A stretch of 64,000 bases of DNA from Synechococcus sp. A10-1-5-1. Its GTDB lineage: Bacteria; Cyanobacteriota; Cyanobacteriia; PCC-6307; Cyanobiaceae. The stretch's first letter is position 1. Every line of letters begins with the position of its first letter. Of the stretch, positions 7,601 to 17,173 are shown piece after piece. Under the pieces are notes generated by a model that saw nothing but the letters and a program-made list of their open reading frames with translations, made no database searches and was not told where the DNA came from. The stretch spans positions 1,364,001 to 1,428,000 of the forward strand of contig NZ_CP096032.1 in the NCBI RefSeq assembly GCF_023115425.1, written 5' to 3'. The position numbers and the translations under genes are program-made.

Positions 7601-9659
7601 GGTTGCAAGTGGTACTGCCGCCAGGGCCTTTCCCCTGGCCGCCATCACCGGCCACGGCACCCTGAAACTCGCTCTCTTGCTGGCCGCCGTTGATCCCGGC
7701 CTGGGCGGTGTGGTGATCGCCGGCGGACGGGGCACCGGCAAATCCGTCTTGGCCCGAGGCCTGCATGCGCTGCTGCCGCCGATCGACGTCCTTGATGTCG
7801 CGGGCTACGGCCTGAACACCGATCCCCAAGCGCCGGAGGACTGGGATACCTCAACGCGAGCGCGGCTGACGGAACGGGGAGCCGAGGCCGAGCTGCCCAC
7901 CAAGGTCATTCCTGCACCGTTTGTGCAGGTCCCCCTGGGCATCACAGAAGACCGGCTGGTGGGCTCGGTCGATGTCACCGCCTCCCTCGCCAGTGGTGAA
8001 GCGGTCTTCCAGCCTGGCCTGCTGGCAGAAGCCCACCGCGGCGTGCTCTATGTCGATGAGCTGAATCTGCTGGATGACAACGTCACCAACCTGCTTCTAG
8101 CGGCCATCGGCAGCGGCGAAAACCGCGTCGAACGCGAAGGCCTGAGCCTCTCGCACCCATGCCGCTGCCTGCTGATCGCCACCTACAACCCAGAAGAAGG
8201 AGCCATCCGCGATCACCTGCTGGATCGCTTTGCTATCGCCCTCTCGGCCAACCAAGTTCTGGAGCTGGATCAACGGGTCGAGATCACCCGCAGTGCCATC
8301 GGCCACGCCGAATCCAGCGATGCCTTCCGCCAGCGCTGGCAAGAGGAAACCGACGCCCTCTCTACCCAGCTGCTACTGGCGCGCCAGTGGCTGCCGGACG
8401 TCCAGATCAGCCGTGAGCAGATCGCCTATCTGGTGAACGAGGCCCTGCGCGGCGGCGTCGAAGGCCACCGCAGCGAGCTCTACGCCGTGCGCGTCGCCCG
8501 CGCCCACGCTGCCCTCAGCGGCCGGGACCAGGTCGAAGCCGAAGACCTGCAAGTGGCCGTGCGCCTGGTGATCGCTCCGCGGGCGATGCAGCTGCCTCCA
8601 CAGGATCCCGATCAGCAGATGGAGCCACCTCCTCCGCCACCGCCGCCGCAGGGCGAGGAGCCCCCGGAGAACAACGAGCAGGAGCCGGACGAACCCGAAG
8701 AGGACAACGAGAAGGAGGACGAGCAGGAGGAAGAAGACACCCCGGAAGATCAGGCGCCGCCCTCGATCCCCGAGGAGTTCATGCTCGATCCCGAGGCGAT
8801 CGCGATCGATCCGGACCTGCTGCTGTTCAACGCCGGCAAGGCCAAGACCGGTAGCAGCGGCAGCCGGGCGGTGGTCTTCAGTGACTCCCGCGGCCGCTAC
8901 GTCAAGCCGATGCTCCCCCGCGGACCGGTGAAGCGGATTGCTGTGGACGCCACGCTGCGTGCCGCTGCGCCCTATCAAAAAACCCGGCGTGAGCGGGAAC
9001 CACACCGCAAGGTCGTTGTGGAAGACGGAGACCTGCGAGCCAAGCAACTGCAGCGCAAAGCCGGGGCCCTGGTGATCTTCCTGGTGGATGCCAGTGGATC
9101 CATGGCTCTCAACCGGATGCAAAGCGCCAAAGGTGCCGTGATTCGCCTGTTGACCGAGGCCTACGAGAACCGGGACGAAGTCGCCCTGATCCCCTTCCGC
9201 GGTGAAGCCGCAGAAGTGCTCCTACCGCCAACCCGCTCGATCACCGCCGCCCGCCGGCGCCTGGAGTCGATGCCCTGCGGCGGCGGCTCGCCCCTGGCCC
9301 ATGGACTCTCCCAGGCCGCCCGCGTTGGTGCCAATGCCATGGCCACAGGAGAACTGGGCCAGGTGGTGGTTGTGGCCATCACCGACGGCCGCGGGAATGT
9401 GCCCCTGAGCCGCTCCCTGGGTCAGCCCCAGTTGGAAGGCGAAGAGCCGGTGGATCTCAAGGAAGAGGTCAAGCAGGTCGCCAGCAAGTACCGCTCCCTC
9501 GGCATCAAGCTGCTGGTGATCGACACCGAGCGCAAGTTCATCGGCAGCGGCATGGGCAAGGACCTCGCCGACTCCGCCGGCGGCAAGTACGTCCAACTGC
9601 CTAAGGCCAGTGATCAAGCGATCGCGGCGATCGCCATGGAGGCCATCAGCGGGGTCTGA
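7599..9659 (+). CDS. chlD: Magnesium chelatase subunit D
   Basis: With ChlI and ChlH, inserts Mg2+ into protoporphyrin IX, the first chlorophyll-specific step. The 686 residues show an AAA+ domain with GGRGTGKS (42-49), a polyproline stretch then a long acidic linker (about 343-385), and a C-terminal von Willebrand A domain whose MIDAS motif reads DASGSM (about 496-501), with a later TDGRGN. This order is standard for ChlD. The start shares bases with the folK start. It converges on the mlaD-like gene with no intergenic base. Confidence 0.97.
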   Translation: MVASGTAARAFPLAAITGHGTLKLALLLAAVDPGLGGVVIAGGRGTGKSVLARGLHALLPPIDVLDVAGYGLNTDPQAPEDWDTSTRARLTERGAEAELPTKVIPAPFVQVPLGITEDRLVGSVDVTASLASGEAVFQPGLLAEAHRGVLYVDELNLLDDNVTNLLLAAIGSGENRVEREGLSLSHPCRCLLIATYNPEEGAIRDHLLDRFAIALSANQVLELDQRVEITRSAIGHAESSDAFRQRWQEETDALSTQLLLARQWLPDVQISREQIAYLVNEALRGGVEGHRSELYAVRVARAHAALSGRDQVEAEDLQVAVRLVIAPRAMQLPPQDPDQQMEPPPPPPPPQGEEPPENNEQEPDEPEEDNEKEDEQEEEDTPEDQAPPSIPEEFMLDPEAIAIDPDLLLFNAGKAKTGSSGSRAVVFSDSRGRYVKPMLPRGPVKRIAVDATLRAAAPYQKTRREREPHRKVVVEDGDLRAKQLQRKAGALVIFLVDASGSMALNRMQSAKGAVIRLLTEAYENRDEVALIPFRGEAAEVLLPPTRSITAARRRLESMPCGGGSPLAHGLSQAARVGANAMATGELGQVVVVAITDGRGNVPLSRSLGQPQLEGEEPVDLKEEVKQVASKYRSLGIKLLVIDTERKFIGSGMGKDLADSAGGKYVQLPKASDQAIAAIAMEAISGV

Positions 9660-10547
9660 TCAACGGCTGGTTTCGGTCTTCTCGGGATAAACCTCGTCAA
9701 AGAAGGCCCCTAGGCCAATGGCCACGCTGCGCAGGCCATCCATGAAGCGCTTGTCGGAGGTCAGTTTCTCGATGTCACCACCCACCCGATCCAGGGTGGT
9801 GGTCAGGTCTTCCAAGTTGGCAACCGTCCCCTTGAGTTCGCTCAGGGTTTTGGGGTTATCCAGGGCGCGCACGAAGTTGAGGATGTGCGCTGTGGACGCG
9901 TTGAGGTTGTTGATCGTCGGCTTGACGTCACGAACAGTGGTCTGGAGCTCGCCGATCAATCCCTGACCGTCCTTCATGAAGGCCGTGGCTTCTTGGGCCG
10001 TGGTGTTGATGCTGCCGATCGTTGTGGAGAGCTTGGGAATCAGCTTCTCCTTCTCCGCCTGATCCAGCAGCTGCTGCAACGTCGCCGTCACCTGGCTCAA
10101 GGTCGCGGCGCTCTTGCCCTGAATGATCGAGCCATTGCAGACCGTCAGCGCACGGTTGCAGTTGATCGCTTTGGGGCCCGGGGTCCCCTTGGGCAGTGGC
10201 TTGATCGGCGCCGTCAGAGCCACAACCGCATCCCCACCAAGCAGCGAGGCCGCCTCGACCCGCGCGTCCAAGGGTTGTGGCAGCTGCAGGTTGGCTTTGT
10301 CGATATCGATCTGCACTTCCACCGCCGTGGCCGTGGGTGTCACTTCCTGTACGTGGCCCACGGATACACCGCGGTAAGTGACCGCCGAGCGCGGGGCCAA
10401 GCCAGCGGCGTCAGAAAAGTTGACCTGGAAACGCCAGGTGCGATTGCTCACCGACACCCCTTTGAGCCAAAGCCAGAACAACCCCGCCGAGCTCACTGCC
10501 GCCAGCAGCGTGAAGCCGACGATTGCTTCTTTCACACTGCGGCGCAT
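9660..10547 (-). CDS. MlaD/Mce-domain lipid transporter, periplasmic substrate-binding subunit (TGD2-like)
   Basis: Membrane-anchored subunit of a lipid ABC transporter of the MlaFED/TGD type that moves phospholipids or glycolipids between membranes. One N-terminal TM helix (about 9-29, TLLAAVSSAGLFWLWLKG) is followed by the MlaD domain (FSDAAGLAPRSAVTYRGVSVG) and a long helical tail. The 295-residue length fits the cyanobacterial family. It lies 5 bp after the ATPase gene in the same operon. The permease (MlaE-like) is not in this window, which is the usual arrangement in cyanobacteria. Confidence 0.85.
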   Translation of the reverse strand: MRRSVKEAIVGFTLLAAVSSAGLFWLWLKGVSVSNRTWRFQVNFSDAAGLAPRSAVTYRGVSVGHVQEVTPTATAVEVQIDIDKANLQLPQPLDARVEAASLLGGDAVVALTAPIKPLPKGTPGPKAINCNRALTVCNGSIIQGKSAATLSQVTATLQQLLDQAEKEKLIPKLSTTIGSINTTAQEATAFMKDGQGLIGELQTTVRDVKPTINNLNASTAHILNFVRALDNPKTLSELKGTVANLEDLTTTLDRVGGDIEKLTSDKRFMDGLRSVAIGLGAFFDEVYPEKTETSR

Positions 10548-10552
10548 GGGGT

Positions 10553-11359
10553 TTAGAGCTCCGCGGGTTGCATCGGTCCGCTGAGACTAGCCGTGCGGAA
10601 CTGAAGCACATAGGGATTGGTTGTGGTCCGAAAGTCCTCCACAGTTCCTTGCCAGCGGAATAAGCCGTCGTAGAGCAAGACCACCTGATCGGCGGTGCGC
10701 TCAATCGTGCTCATCACGTGACTGACCACCACCGAACTACCACCAGCCATTTGGGTGGTTTGAACGATCAGATCTTCAATCCGGGTGCAGGCCACCGGAT
10801 CCAGGCCCGCAGTGGGTTCATCGAAGAGCAGCAACGGCACCTTCCCCGCCGATTGGCTGGGGTCACTGATCACAGCGCGGGCAAAGCTGACCCGCTTCTG
10901 CATCCCGCCGCTGAGTTCTCCTGGATAGAGGTCTTCTGTCCCCGACAGGCCAACCGCTTCAAGGGCATCAGCCACCCGCGCGCGAATCTCCCGCTCGCTC
11001 AGCCGACTGAAGCGATCAAGCAAAAAGCCCACGTTCTGGCGGACGGTCAATGACGCCAGCAGGGCCGGGTTCTGGAACACCATCCGCACATCGGGCGGGT
11101 TGCGCTGATCCAGCCGCAGATAGGCCTGGGGCACGCCATGGATCTTCAGGTGGCCACTGCTGGGCAAAAGCAAGCCCGACAGGAGCCGCAGAATCGTGGA
11201 CTTGCCCGCACCCGAAGGGCCCACCACCGCCAAACGCTCTCCCGCGTCCAGAGTCAAGTCGACGTCGCTCAGCACCGTGTTGCGGCCCCACCGCACGCTG
11301 ACGTCGTCCATCTGGACCACTGGGGTGGTTTGCACCGGATCCTTCACGAATGGGGGCAT
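10553..11359 (-). CDS. ABC transporter ATPase, MlaF/TGD3-like
   Basis: ATPase of the lipid transporter partnered with the MlaD-like protein. Walker A VVGPSGAGKST, signature LSGGMQKR and Walker B PLLLFDEPTAGLDP are all present, with the MlaF-type spacing. I chose the ATG at 11359 (268 residues, starting MPPFVKDP). An ATG at 11389 adds ten residues and would share its ATG bases with the start of the divergent YvcK-like gene. The operon order is ATPase then MlaD. Confidence 0.88.
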   Translation of the reverse strand: MPPFVKDPVQTTPVVQMDDVSVRWGRNTVLSDVDLTLDAGERLAVVGPSGAGKSTILRLLSGLLLPSSGHLKIHGVPQAYLRLDQRNPPDVRMVFQNPALLASLTVRQNVGFLLDRFSRLSEREIRARVADALEAVGLSGTEDLYPGELSGGMQKRVSFARAVISDPSQSAGKVPLLLFDEPTAGLDPVACTRIEDLIVQTTQMAGGSSVVVSHVMSTIERTADQVVLLYDGLFRWQGTVEDFRTTTNPYVLQFRTASLSGPMQPAEL

Positions 11360-11387
11360 CTTGGCGGTTTCTCCGTAACCTGGCCCC

Positions 11388-12815
11388 ATGCCGGCTCGAG
11401 GACAGCGCAGAGGGAACCGCTCGAGACCTCGCCCGAGCTGGGTCGGCAACGGCAATCTGCGTCAGAGGGACCTGGTCAGCCGCTCCAAGCGTGCCGCCCG
11501 TTGGCTGCAGCCCGGGCTGGTGGTCAAGCGATGGATGCTGACCTCCGGCGTTGGCCTATTCCTGCTCTTCCTTGGAGCCGCCGTTTGGGCTGACCTGCAG
11601 CCGATCTACTGGCTGCTGGAGTTCATCCGCTGGTCCCTGGCCAACATCACAATGGTCCTTCCCCGGGAAATCACCGGACCACTCGTTCTTGTGGTGGGCG
11701 GTGGGCTGATCTGGCTGGGACAAAGCCGCAGCTTTGGGGCGATCCAGCAGGCGCTGGCGCCAGATCGCGACACCTTGCTGGTGGATGCCCTGGCGGCCAA
11801 GAGCCGCCTGAACCGCGGCCCCTCGATCGTGGCCATCGGCGGCGGGACCGGGCTCTCCACCTTGCTGAGCGGGCTGAAGCGATACAGCAGCAACCTCACC
11901 GCCATCGTCACGGTCGCCGATGACGGCGGCAGCTCAGGCGTGTTGCGCCGCGAGCTCGGGGTCCAGCCCCCCGGCGACATCCGCAACTGCCTGGCGGCCC
12001 TGGCCACGGAAGAACCGCTCCTGACGCGACTCTTTCAGTACCGCTTCCGCGCAGGTACCGGCCTGGAGGGCCACAGCTTCGGGAACCTTTTCCTCTCGGC
12101 CCTGACCGCGATCACCGGAAGCTTGGAGGGCGCCATCACCGCCAGCAGTCGGGTTCTGGCGGTGCAGGGCACGGTGGTCCCCGCTACCAACGCCGACGTA
12201 AAGCTCTGGGCGGAACTGGCTGATGGGTGCCGGATTGAAGGGGAATCCCAGATCGGCCATGCCACCAGCCCAATCGTTCGGGTGGGCTGCATCCCCGAGC
12301 GGCCACCTGCTCTACCGAAGGCCCTCGAAGCGATCGCGAATGCCGACCTGATCGTGCTGGGACCCGGAAGTCTCTACACCTCACTACTGCCCAATCTCTT
12401 GGTGCCCGAGCTGGTGCAGGCGATCAGTCGCAGCAAGGCTCCGCGCCTGTACATCTGCAACCTGATGACCCAACCCGGGGAAACCGACGGCCTTGATGTG
12501 GAAGGGCATCTCCGGGCGATTGAGTCGCAGCTGGCCAGCCTGGGGATCCAACAGCGACTCTTCTCGTCGGTGCTGGCCCAAGAGGATCTGGGCACATCCA
12601 GCATTGTGGAGTACTACCGCCAGCGCGGGGCGGCCCCCGTTGAATGCGACAGCCGCAAGCTGCGCAGCCAGGGCTATGACGTCACCATCGCCCCCTTGCA
12701 GGGAGCGCGGCCCACTTCAACCCTGCGCCATGACCCCCGCAGCGTCGGCCTGGCGGTGATGCGCTTCTACAAGAAGCACCGCCGGGATAAGGAGAAAACG
12801 CAAACGCCTCAGTAG
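11388..12815 (+). CDS. YvcK/GlmR-like (CofD-fold, uridine diphosphate-binding) protein with N-terminal membrane anchor
   Basis: Family members bind UDP-GlcNAc and tune carbon flow to cell-wall precursors in Bacillus. The core starts [18 protein letters not shown] (about 147-164) and continues with [14 protein letters not shown] and [12 protein letters not shown]. The odd part is an N-terminal extension of about 140 residues with two predicted TM helices (51-69 and 94-111), so this version is membrane-tethered, as I recall for cyanobacterial members. The 3' end overlaps ndhJ tail to tail by seven bases. Confidence 0.85.
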   Translation: MPARGQRRGNRSRPRPSWVGNGNLRQRDLVSRSKRAARWLQPGLVVKRWMLTSGVGLFLLFLGAAVWADLQPIYWLLEFIRWSLANITMVLPREITGPLVLVVGGGLIWLGQSRSFGAIQQALAPDRDTLLVDALAAKSRLNRGPSIVAIGGGTGLSTLLSGLKRYSSNLTAIVTVADDGGSSGVLRRELGVQPPGDIRNCLAALATEEPLLTRLFQYRFRAGTGLEGHSFGNLFLSALTAITGSLEGAITASSRVLAVQGTVVPATNADVKLWAELADGCRIEGESQIGHATSPIVRVGCIPERPPALPKALEAIANADLIVLGPGSLYTSLLPNLLVPELVQAISRSKAPRLYICNLMTQPGETDGLDVEGHLRAIESQLASLGIQQRLFSSVLAQEDLGTSSIVEYYRQRGAAPVECDSRKLRSQGYDVTIAPLQGARPTSTLRHDPRSVGLAVMRFYKKHRRDKEKTQTPQ

Positions 12816-12819
12816 GCGT
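12804..12819 (-). terminator. Hairpin at the convergent yvcK/ndhJ ends
   Basis: ACGCCT (12804-12809) pairs with AGGCGT (12814-12819) around a CAGT loop. Read on the minus strand, the stem is followed by TTTGCGTTTTC, a loose U-rich run, so it can end ndhC-K-J transcripts. It lies inside the last codons of both genes. No such run follows on the plus strand. Confidence 0.5.
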
Positions 12820-13360
12820 CCTGCATTTCGTAGAAGTCCGGCTGGACGTAGTCCTTGCGCAAGGGGAATCCCTTCCAGTCTTCGGGCATCAACAGGCGCT
12901 TGGGTTGAGGGTGCCCCTCAAAACCAATGCCGAACATGTCGAAGGTCTCACGCTCAGGCCAGTCAGCGCCTCGATAGAGCGGGTAGAGGCTTGGGATCGT
13001 GAGATCACCATCGCGGGAGAGGAAGACCTTCAGGCGCACCTCCTCAGGCTTGACGTCTGCAGGAAGGTGCTGCGACGCGGTGGACTGATCAGCCAGGCCA
13101 GCCAACTTGACCAGGTGATAGAAGCTCACCAGCTGGCCGCCGGGGCCTTCGTCGTAGCCACCCTGCACCTGCAGGTAATCGAAACCCGAGGCCTTCAAGG
13201 CCGCAGCGATCACGGGGAGGAAGGGCGCCTCAACGCCAATCACTTCAACGCCCAAGTGATCGGGCTCAAGCAGCTGGTGGTCGAAACCCTGGCTGGTGAG
13301 CCACTGGCTGACGGGGCCAGCCTGGGGTGCGGTAACGGCAGCGGTGTCCTCAGGCATCAA
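12809..13360 (-). CDS. ndhJ: NAD(P)H-quinone oxidoreductase subunit J
   Basis: Peripheral-arm subunit of thylakoid NDH-1 (homologue of NuoC, 30 kDa), needed for respiratory and cyclic electron flow. The 183 residues end with the family signature [20 protein letters not shown], then [25 protein letters not shown] (quoted in two parts of the same stretch). Last gene of ndhC-ndhK-ndhJ, two bases after ndhK. The N-terminus carries a short low-complexity lead. Confidence 0.96.
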   Translation of the reverse strand: MMPEDTAAVTAPQAGPVSQWLTSQGFDHQLLEPDHLGVEVIGVEAPFLPVIAAALKASGFDYLQVQGGYDEGPGGQLVSFYHLVKLAGLADQSTASQHLPADVKPEEVRLKVFLSRDGDLTIPSLYPLYRGADWPERETFDMFGIGFEGHPQPKRLLMPEDWKGFPLRKDYVQPDFYEMQDAY

Positions 13361-13362
13361 TC

Positions 13363-14112
13363 TCAGGCTTGTTCAGCGGGAATGGAGGCTTTGGCGGACG
13401 CGGCAACGGGGAGGCCAGCGGCAGCCTGAAGGGCAGCCTGCTGGGTTTCAGCGCGCAGATAGCGACCATCCACGATCGGCTCCACCTGCTTCATTTCGTG
13501 GGCAACCGTGAAATAACGGTGCGTCGGCATCAGATTGCCGCGCTCGGAGAGGGCCTCGTTGCCGACCTTCTTACGCAGCTTGACCACCGCATCGAAGATC
13601 GCCTCAGGGCGGGGCGGGCAGCCAGGCAGATAGAGGTCAACCGGGATCAGCTTGTCCACACCGCGCACCGCGGTGGTGGAGTCCGCCGAGAACATGCCGC
13701 CGGTGATCGTGCAGGCGCCCATGGCGATCACGTACTTGGGCTCGGGCATCTGCTCGTAGAGACGCACGAGGGCCGGAGCCATCTTCATGGTCACGGTGCC
13801 AGCAACGATCAACAAGTCCGCCTGGCGCGGACTGGAGCGAGGAACAAGGCCAAAGCGATCAAAATCGAAACGCGAGCCGATCAGGGCCGCGAACTCGATA
13901 AAGCAGCAGGCGGTGCCGTAGAGCAGCGGCCAGAGGCTGCTGAGGCGGGCCCAGTTGTGCAGGTCATCCAGAGTGGTCAGGATGACGTTCTCGGAGAGAT
14001 CCGAGGTGACAGCCGGGGCACCGACGGGGTTGCAGCTGGATTCGCGTTGATCGCGAAGGGCGGCGACCGAAAGGGCTTCGGCCATGCCGGACGTGACAGG
14101 GGAGGGGGTCAT
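13363..14112 (-). CDS. ndhK: NAD(P)H-quinone oxidoreductase subunit K
   Basis: NDH-1 subunit that carries the N2-type 4Fe-4S cluster (NuoB homologue). Ligand cysteines are visible in [19 protein letters not shown] and LPGCPPRPE. The 249 residues include an N-terminal lead of about 35 residues before [20 protein letters not shown]; shorter starts are possible. It lies six bases after ndhC in the same operon. Confidence 0.96.
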   Translation of the reverse strand: MTPSPVTSGMAEALSVAALRDQRESSCNPVGAPAVTSDLSENVILTTLDDLHNWARLSSLWPLLYGTACCFIEFAALIGSRFDFDRFGLVPRSSPRQADLLIVAGTVTMKMAPALVRLYEQMPEPKYVIAMGACTITGGMFSADSTTAVRGVDKLIPVDLYLPGCPPRPEAIFDAVVKLRKKVGNEALSERGNLMPTHRYFTVAHEMKQVEPIVDGRYLRAETQQAALQAAAGLPVAASAKASIPAEQA

Positions 14113-14118
14113 CTCAGA

Positions 14119-14481
14119 TCAGCTCCACTCAAGGGCGCCCTTGCGCCAGGCGTAGGCCAGGGCCACCACCAGGATGGCGATAAAGACCAGGGCTTCGATG
14201 AAGGCCAGTAGCCCCAAGCGGTGAAAGGCCACCGCCCAGGGATAGAGAAAGACGGTCTCCACGTCGAAGATCACGAAGACCAGGGCGAACATGTAGTAGC
14301 GGATGTTGAACTGAATCCAGGCACCGCCGATGGGCTCCATGCCCGACTCGTAGGTGAGATCCCGTTCTCCCACCCGTGACTTGGGGGAGACGACCTTGTT
14401 GGTGACGAGCGCCAGCACAGGCACCGCCGCTGCAATCAGCAGGAAGCCGAGGAAGGCGTCGTAACCGGAGAGAACGAACAC
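14119..14481 (-). CDS. ndhC: NAD(P)H-quinone oxidoreductase subunit 3
   Basis: Membrane subunit of NDH-1 (NuoA homologue) with three TM helices. I chose the GTG at 14481, giving 120 residues beginning (M)[14 protein letters not shown], which matches the family length. An upstream ATG at 14523 would add 14 residues with no conservation that I recognise. Motifs [17 protein letters not shown] and [21 protein letters not shown] (quoted shortened here as [12 protein letters not shown] plus FDVE) are typical. First gene of the operon; a region of 188 bp separates it from the divergent rubA gene and should hold both promoters. Confidence 0.95.
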   Translation of the reverse strand: MFVLSGYDAFLGFLLIAAAVPVLALVTNKVVSPKSRVGERDLTYESGMEPIGGAWIQFNIRYYMFALVFVIFDVETVFLYPWAVAFHRLGLLAFIEALVFIAILVVALAYAWRKGALEWS

Positions 14482-14669
14482 AGGGCGAAAGCGGCCCAAC
14501 CTGGGGGGCAGTCTGGCATCCACCTGTCAGGACTGGGAACGGGCTGGGAGCTCAGACAATCCTTCTCTCAGTACGGAGAGCGTCTGAGAAGAAGCAGCCT
14601 CAACCTTGAAGACGCTGCCTAGCCGGACTCGACCTTCTTAGAGTCCTCGACACAGATCCGTGGTTGCCG

Positions 14670-15071
14670 ATGAGCGAGGACACCCTCCCGGAGGAACTCA
14701 ATTCGCCAGAACCAACAGCAGAGAGCGCTGAGATCGCTGTTGAGGCCACTGACGACCCGGACACGCACCGATTCGAGTGCCGCGCCTGCGGCTTCGTCTA
14801 CGACCCCGATGAGGGTGTCAAAAAGCTCGCCATCCAAGCAGGGACGCCCTTCAGCGCTCTCGACCCCAACAGCTTCCGCTGCCCGGTCTGCCGCAGCAAA
14901 ACGCTCGCCTTCAAAGACATTGGGCCCCGGAACAAGCCCAGCGGCTTTGAAGAGAACCTTGGCTACGGGCTTGGCGTAAACACCCTGACGCCAGGACAGA
15001 AGAATGTCCTGATCTTTGGCGGCTTTGCTTTGGCGATCGCCTTTTTCCTCTCTCTGTATTCCCTTCGCTGA
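14670..15071 (+). CDS. rubA: Membrane-anchored rubredoxin for photosystem assembly
   Basis: Small iron protein needed for photosystem biogenesis in oxygenic phototrophs. From the ATG at 14670 it has 133 residues: an acidic lead, the rubredoxin domain with Cys37, Cys40, Cys71 and Cys74 (CRAC and CPVC), and a C-terminal TM helix (about 113-130). A TTG two codons earlier is unlikely. It leads the conserved rubA-ycf48-psbEFLJ group. Confidence 0.95.
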   Translation: MSEDTLPEELNSPEPTAESAEIAVEATDDPDTHRFECRACGFVYDPDEGVKKLAIQAGTPFSALDPNSFRCPVCRSKTLAFKDIGPRNKPSGFEENLGYGLGVNTLTPGQKNVLIFGGFALAIAFFLSLYSLR

Positions 15072-15080
15072 GTTCAATTG

Positions 15081-16064
15081 ATGAAACGCCTGCTCTCGTC
15101 GTTGACCGCGCTCCTGTTGGCGATTGCGCTGACTGGCTGCGTCAGCACCTCACTGCCGACGGCGCAAGCCAGTCCGTGGGAAGCCGTCGACATCCACACC
15201 AAGTCGAACCCGCTGGACCTGGCATTCACGAACAGCCAGCACGGTTTCCTTGTCGGCAGCAACCGCTTGATCCTTGAGACCAACGACGGCGGTGCGTCCT
15301 GGACGGAAATGGCCCTGGACCTGCCTGAGGAAGAGAACTTCCGTCTGATCAGCGTCGATTTCTCAGGGGACGAAGGCTGGATCGTCGGTCAACCCGGCCT
15401 ACTGCTCCACAGCGAAGACGCTGGACAGAATTGGAGCCGTTTATTCCTCGACACGAAGCTGCCGGGCGAGCCGTACATGGTCACGGCTCTCGGCAGGAAC
15501 AGCGCGGAACTGGCAACCAATGTCGGTGCGGTGTATCGGACGAATGATGCGGGAAGCTCCTGGCAGGCCCAAGTGGAAGACGCCGCAGGGGCAGTGCGTG
15601 ATCTGCGCCGCAGCCCGGAAGGCAACTACATCAGCGTGAGCAGCCTCGGCAACTTCTTCGCGACCTGGAACGAAGGCGAGGCGCGTTGGACACCACATCA
15701 ACGGGAAAGCAGCCAACGCCTGCAGGCGATGGGATTCCAGCCCAATGGAAATCTCTGGATGGTGGCAAGGGGCGCTCAACTGCGTTTCAACGACGACGCC
15801 GCTAACCCCGACGAATGGAGCAAGCCGGTGGTGCCCATCACCAATGGCTATGGCTACCTCGATATGGCCTGGGATCCGAGCGGTGCGATCTGGGCCGGGG
15901 GCGGCAGTGGGACACTCTTGGTGAGTCAGGACGAGGGCAAAACCTGGCAGAAGGATCCTGTGGGCGAAAAGCAACCAACCAACTTCAGCCACATCGCTTT
16001 CTTCGCTGATGGCAAGGGCTTTGTCCTCGGCGAGCGAGGCTCGCTGCTCCGCTGGATCGGCTGA
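15081..16064 (+). CDS. ycf48: Photosystem II stability/assembly factor Ycf48 (HCF136)
   Basis: Luminal beta-propeller factor that binds D1 precursor during early PSII assembly. The 327 residues start with a lipoprotein signal (MKRLLSSLTALLLAIALTGC, lipobox Cys20), then BNR/Asp-box repeats such as TNDGGASWTEM, SEDAGQNWSRL, TNDAGSSWQAQ and SQDEGKTWQKD. The ATG at 15081 is preceded by an in-frame TTG that I rejected. It follows rubA by nine bases and precedes psbE by 88 bases. Confidence 0.96.
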   Translation: MKRLLSSLTALLLAIALTGCVSTSLPTAQASPWEAVDIHTKSNPLDLAFTNSQHGFLVGSNRLILETNDGGASWTEMALDLPEEENFRLISVDFSGDEGWIVGQPGLLLHSEDAGQNWSRLFLDTKLPGEPYMVTALGRNSAELATNVGAVYRTNDAGSSWQAQVEDAAGAVRDLRRSPEGNYISVSSLGNFFATWNEGEARWTPHQRESSQRLQAMGFQPNGNLWMVARGAQLRFNDDAANPDEWSKPVVPITNGYGYLDMAWDPSGAIWAGGGSGTLLVSQDEGKTWQKDPVGEKQPTNFSHIAFFADGKGFVLGERGSLLRWIG

Positions 16065-16152
16065 GCAACAACGCTCTGTAACCAAGCGGCCGGACACATC
16101 TCACTAGCCGCTTGCTTCCCTTTAAGATCGCACAGCTGAACGCTTCCAGACC

Positions 16153-16401
16153 ATGGCCGCCGGCTCTACGGGTGAACGCCCGTTCTTCGAAATCATTACG
16201 AGCATCCGCTACTGGGTGATCCACGCAGTGACCCTGCCGTCGATCTTCCTGGCAGGCTTCCTGTTCGTGTCGACCGGCCTCGCCTACGACGCCTTCGGCA
16301 CCCCTCGTCCGGATGCTTACTTCCAGGCTCAAGACGCCAAGGCACCTGTGGTTAGTCAGCGCTATGACGCAAAGTCCTCGCTCGACCAGCGCCTGAAATA
16401 A
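16153..16401 (+). CDS. psbE: Cytochrome b559 subunit alpha
   Basis: PSII core subunit that, with PsbF, ligates the b559 heme. 82 residues. The heme ligand is His24 in [12 protein letters not shown], followed by the single TM helix and the luminal tail with PRPDAYFQ. The psbE-F-L-J order and very short gaps show one transcription unit. Confidence 0.98.
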   Translation: MAAGSTGERPFFEIITSIRYWVIHAVTLPSIFLAGFLFVSTGLAYDAFGTPRPDAYFQAQDAKAPVVSQRYDAKSSLDQRLK

Positions 16402-16404
16402 GCC

Positions 16405-16542
16405 ATGACTCAAGTCCCCGCAAGCACCACTCCGCGCAACTACCCGATCTTCACGGTCCGGTGGCTCGCAGTACACGCCCTTGGCATACCCACGGTGTTC
16501 TTCCTGGGTGCCCTGGCTGCGATGCAATTCGTCCGCCGCTGA
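16405..16542 (+). CDS. psbF: Cytochrome b559 subunit beta
   Basis: 45-residue PSII subunit. Heme ligand His24 in [11 protein letters not shown], then the TM helix and the C-terminal MQFVRR. Begins three bases after the psbE stop. Sequence and length are canonical. Confidence 0.98.
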   Translation: MTQVPASTTPRNYPIFTVRWLAVHALGIPTVFFLGALAAMQFVRR

Positions 16543-16553
16543 GGTCCAAGTCA

Positions 16554-16673
16554 ATGGAACGCAACCCCAACCCGAACAACCTGCCGGTTGAACTGAACCG
16601 CACGAGCCTCTACCTGGGCCTGCTGTTCGTCTTCACCTGCGGGATTCTGTTCTCCAGCTACTTCTTCAACTGA
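16554..16673 (+). CDS. psbL: Photosystem II protein L
   Basis: 39-residue single-TM PSII subunit near the QA site and dimer interface. Starts [20 protein letters not shown] and ends SSYFFN, the canonical ends. A GAGG box lies just upstream of the ATG. Confidence 0.97.
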   Translation: MERNPNPNNLPVELNRTSLYLGLLFVFTCGILFSSYFFN

Positions 16674-16688
16674 TCAGGAGGATCTGAG

Positions 16689-16889
16689 ATGAGCGGCAAG
16701 AAATCCGGACTTCCTGACGGAAGAATCCCTGATCGCCTCCCTGATGGCCGGCCCGCTGTGGCCTGGAAATCGCGATGGACTGAAGGAGTACTTCCACTCT
16801 GGCTTGTGGCCACTGCGGGAGGCATGGCTGTTATCTTCGTAGTAGGTCTATTCTTTTATGGTGCCTATACCGGCGTTGGTTCCGCCTGA
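16689..16889 (+). CDS. psbJ: Photosystem II protein J
   Basis: 66-residue PSII subunit with one TM helix ([19 protein letters not shown]) and C-terminal GVGSA. The N-terminal lead of about 25 residues ([20 protein letters not shown]) is typical of picocyanobacterial PsbJ. A strong AGGAGG box precedes the ATG. Last gene of the operon, followed by an intrinsic terminator. Confidence 0.96.
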   Translation: MSGKKSGLPDGRIPDRLPDGRPAVAWKSRWTEGVLPLWLVATAGGMAVIFVVGLFFYGAYTGVGSA

Positions 16890-16915
16890 AACACTTTAAT
16901 TGGCTGAGTCTTCTG

Positions 16916-16945
16916 AGCCCGTTCTCAAAGAGTGCGGGCTTTTTA
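16916..16945 (+). terminator. Intrinsic terminator after psbJ
   Basis: AGCCCG (16916-16921) pairs with CGGGCT (16935-16940) and is followed by TTTTTATT. It ends psbEFLJ transcripts and separates the conserved photosystem block from the polysaccharide island. Confidence 0.85.
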
Positions 16946-16947
16946 TT

Positions 16948-17173
16948 AGATACATCAAAGAGGAATCAGAAACTAACCATTAGTAGCAACAACTAGGATA
17001 TCAGAATAGTTGATATATTCATTGATTTCGAATGGGTGCAGTTGAGGTTGTCGCCCCGTTTGAGAGCCGTGTGCTCATGTCTAAGGACACGAAGTGAACG
17101 AGACAAAGTGTCTCATGCTCATTCTGAAAACCGGAGAGAGAAGAGTTAAGGTCTTATTGGTTGGTTCAGGTAA
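16948..17173 (+). promoter_or_regulatory. Leader region of the polysaccharide island, with hairpin 17100-17114
   Basis: AT-rich after the psbJ terminator, then a long leader before the initiating sugar transferase. It holds a tight hairpin GAGACA-AAG-TGTCTC (17100-17114), a repeated TGCTCAT motif on either side of it, and an AACTA/TAGTT inverted repeat near 16991-17011. An AGG lies four bases before the ATG at 17174. A promoter is expected here but no clear -35/-10 pair stands out. Confidence 0.35.

Noticed and set aside
8373-9122. Minus-strand open frame opposite chlD
   Set aside because: Arises from the repetitive polyproline/acidic linker of ChlD; leucine/valine-rich low complexity, no motif.
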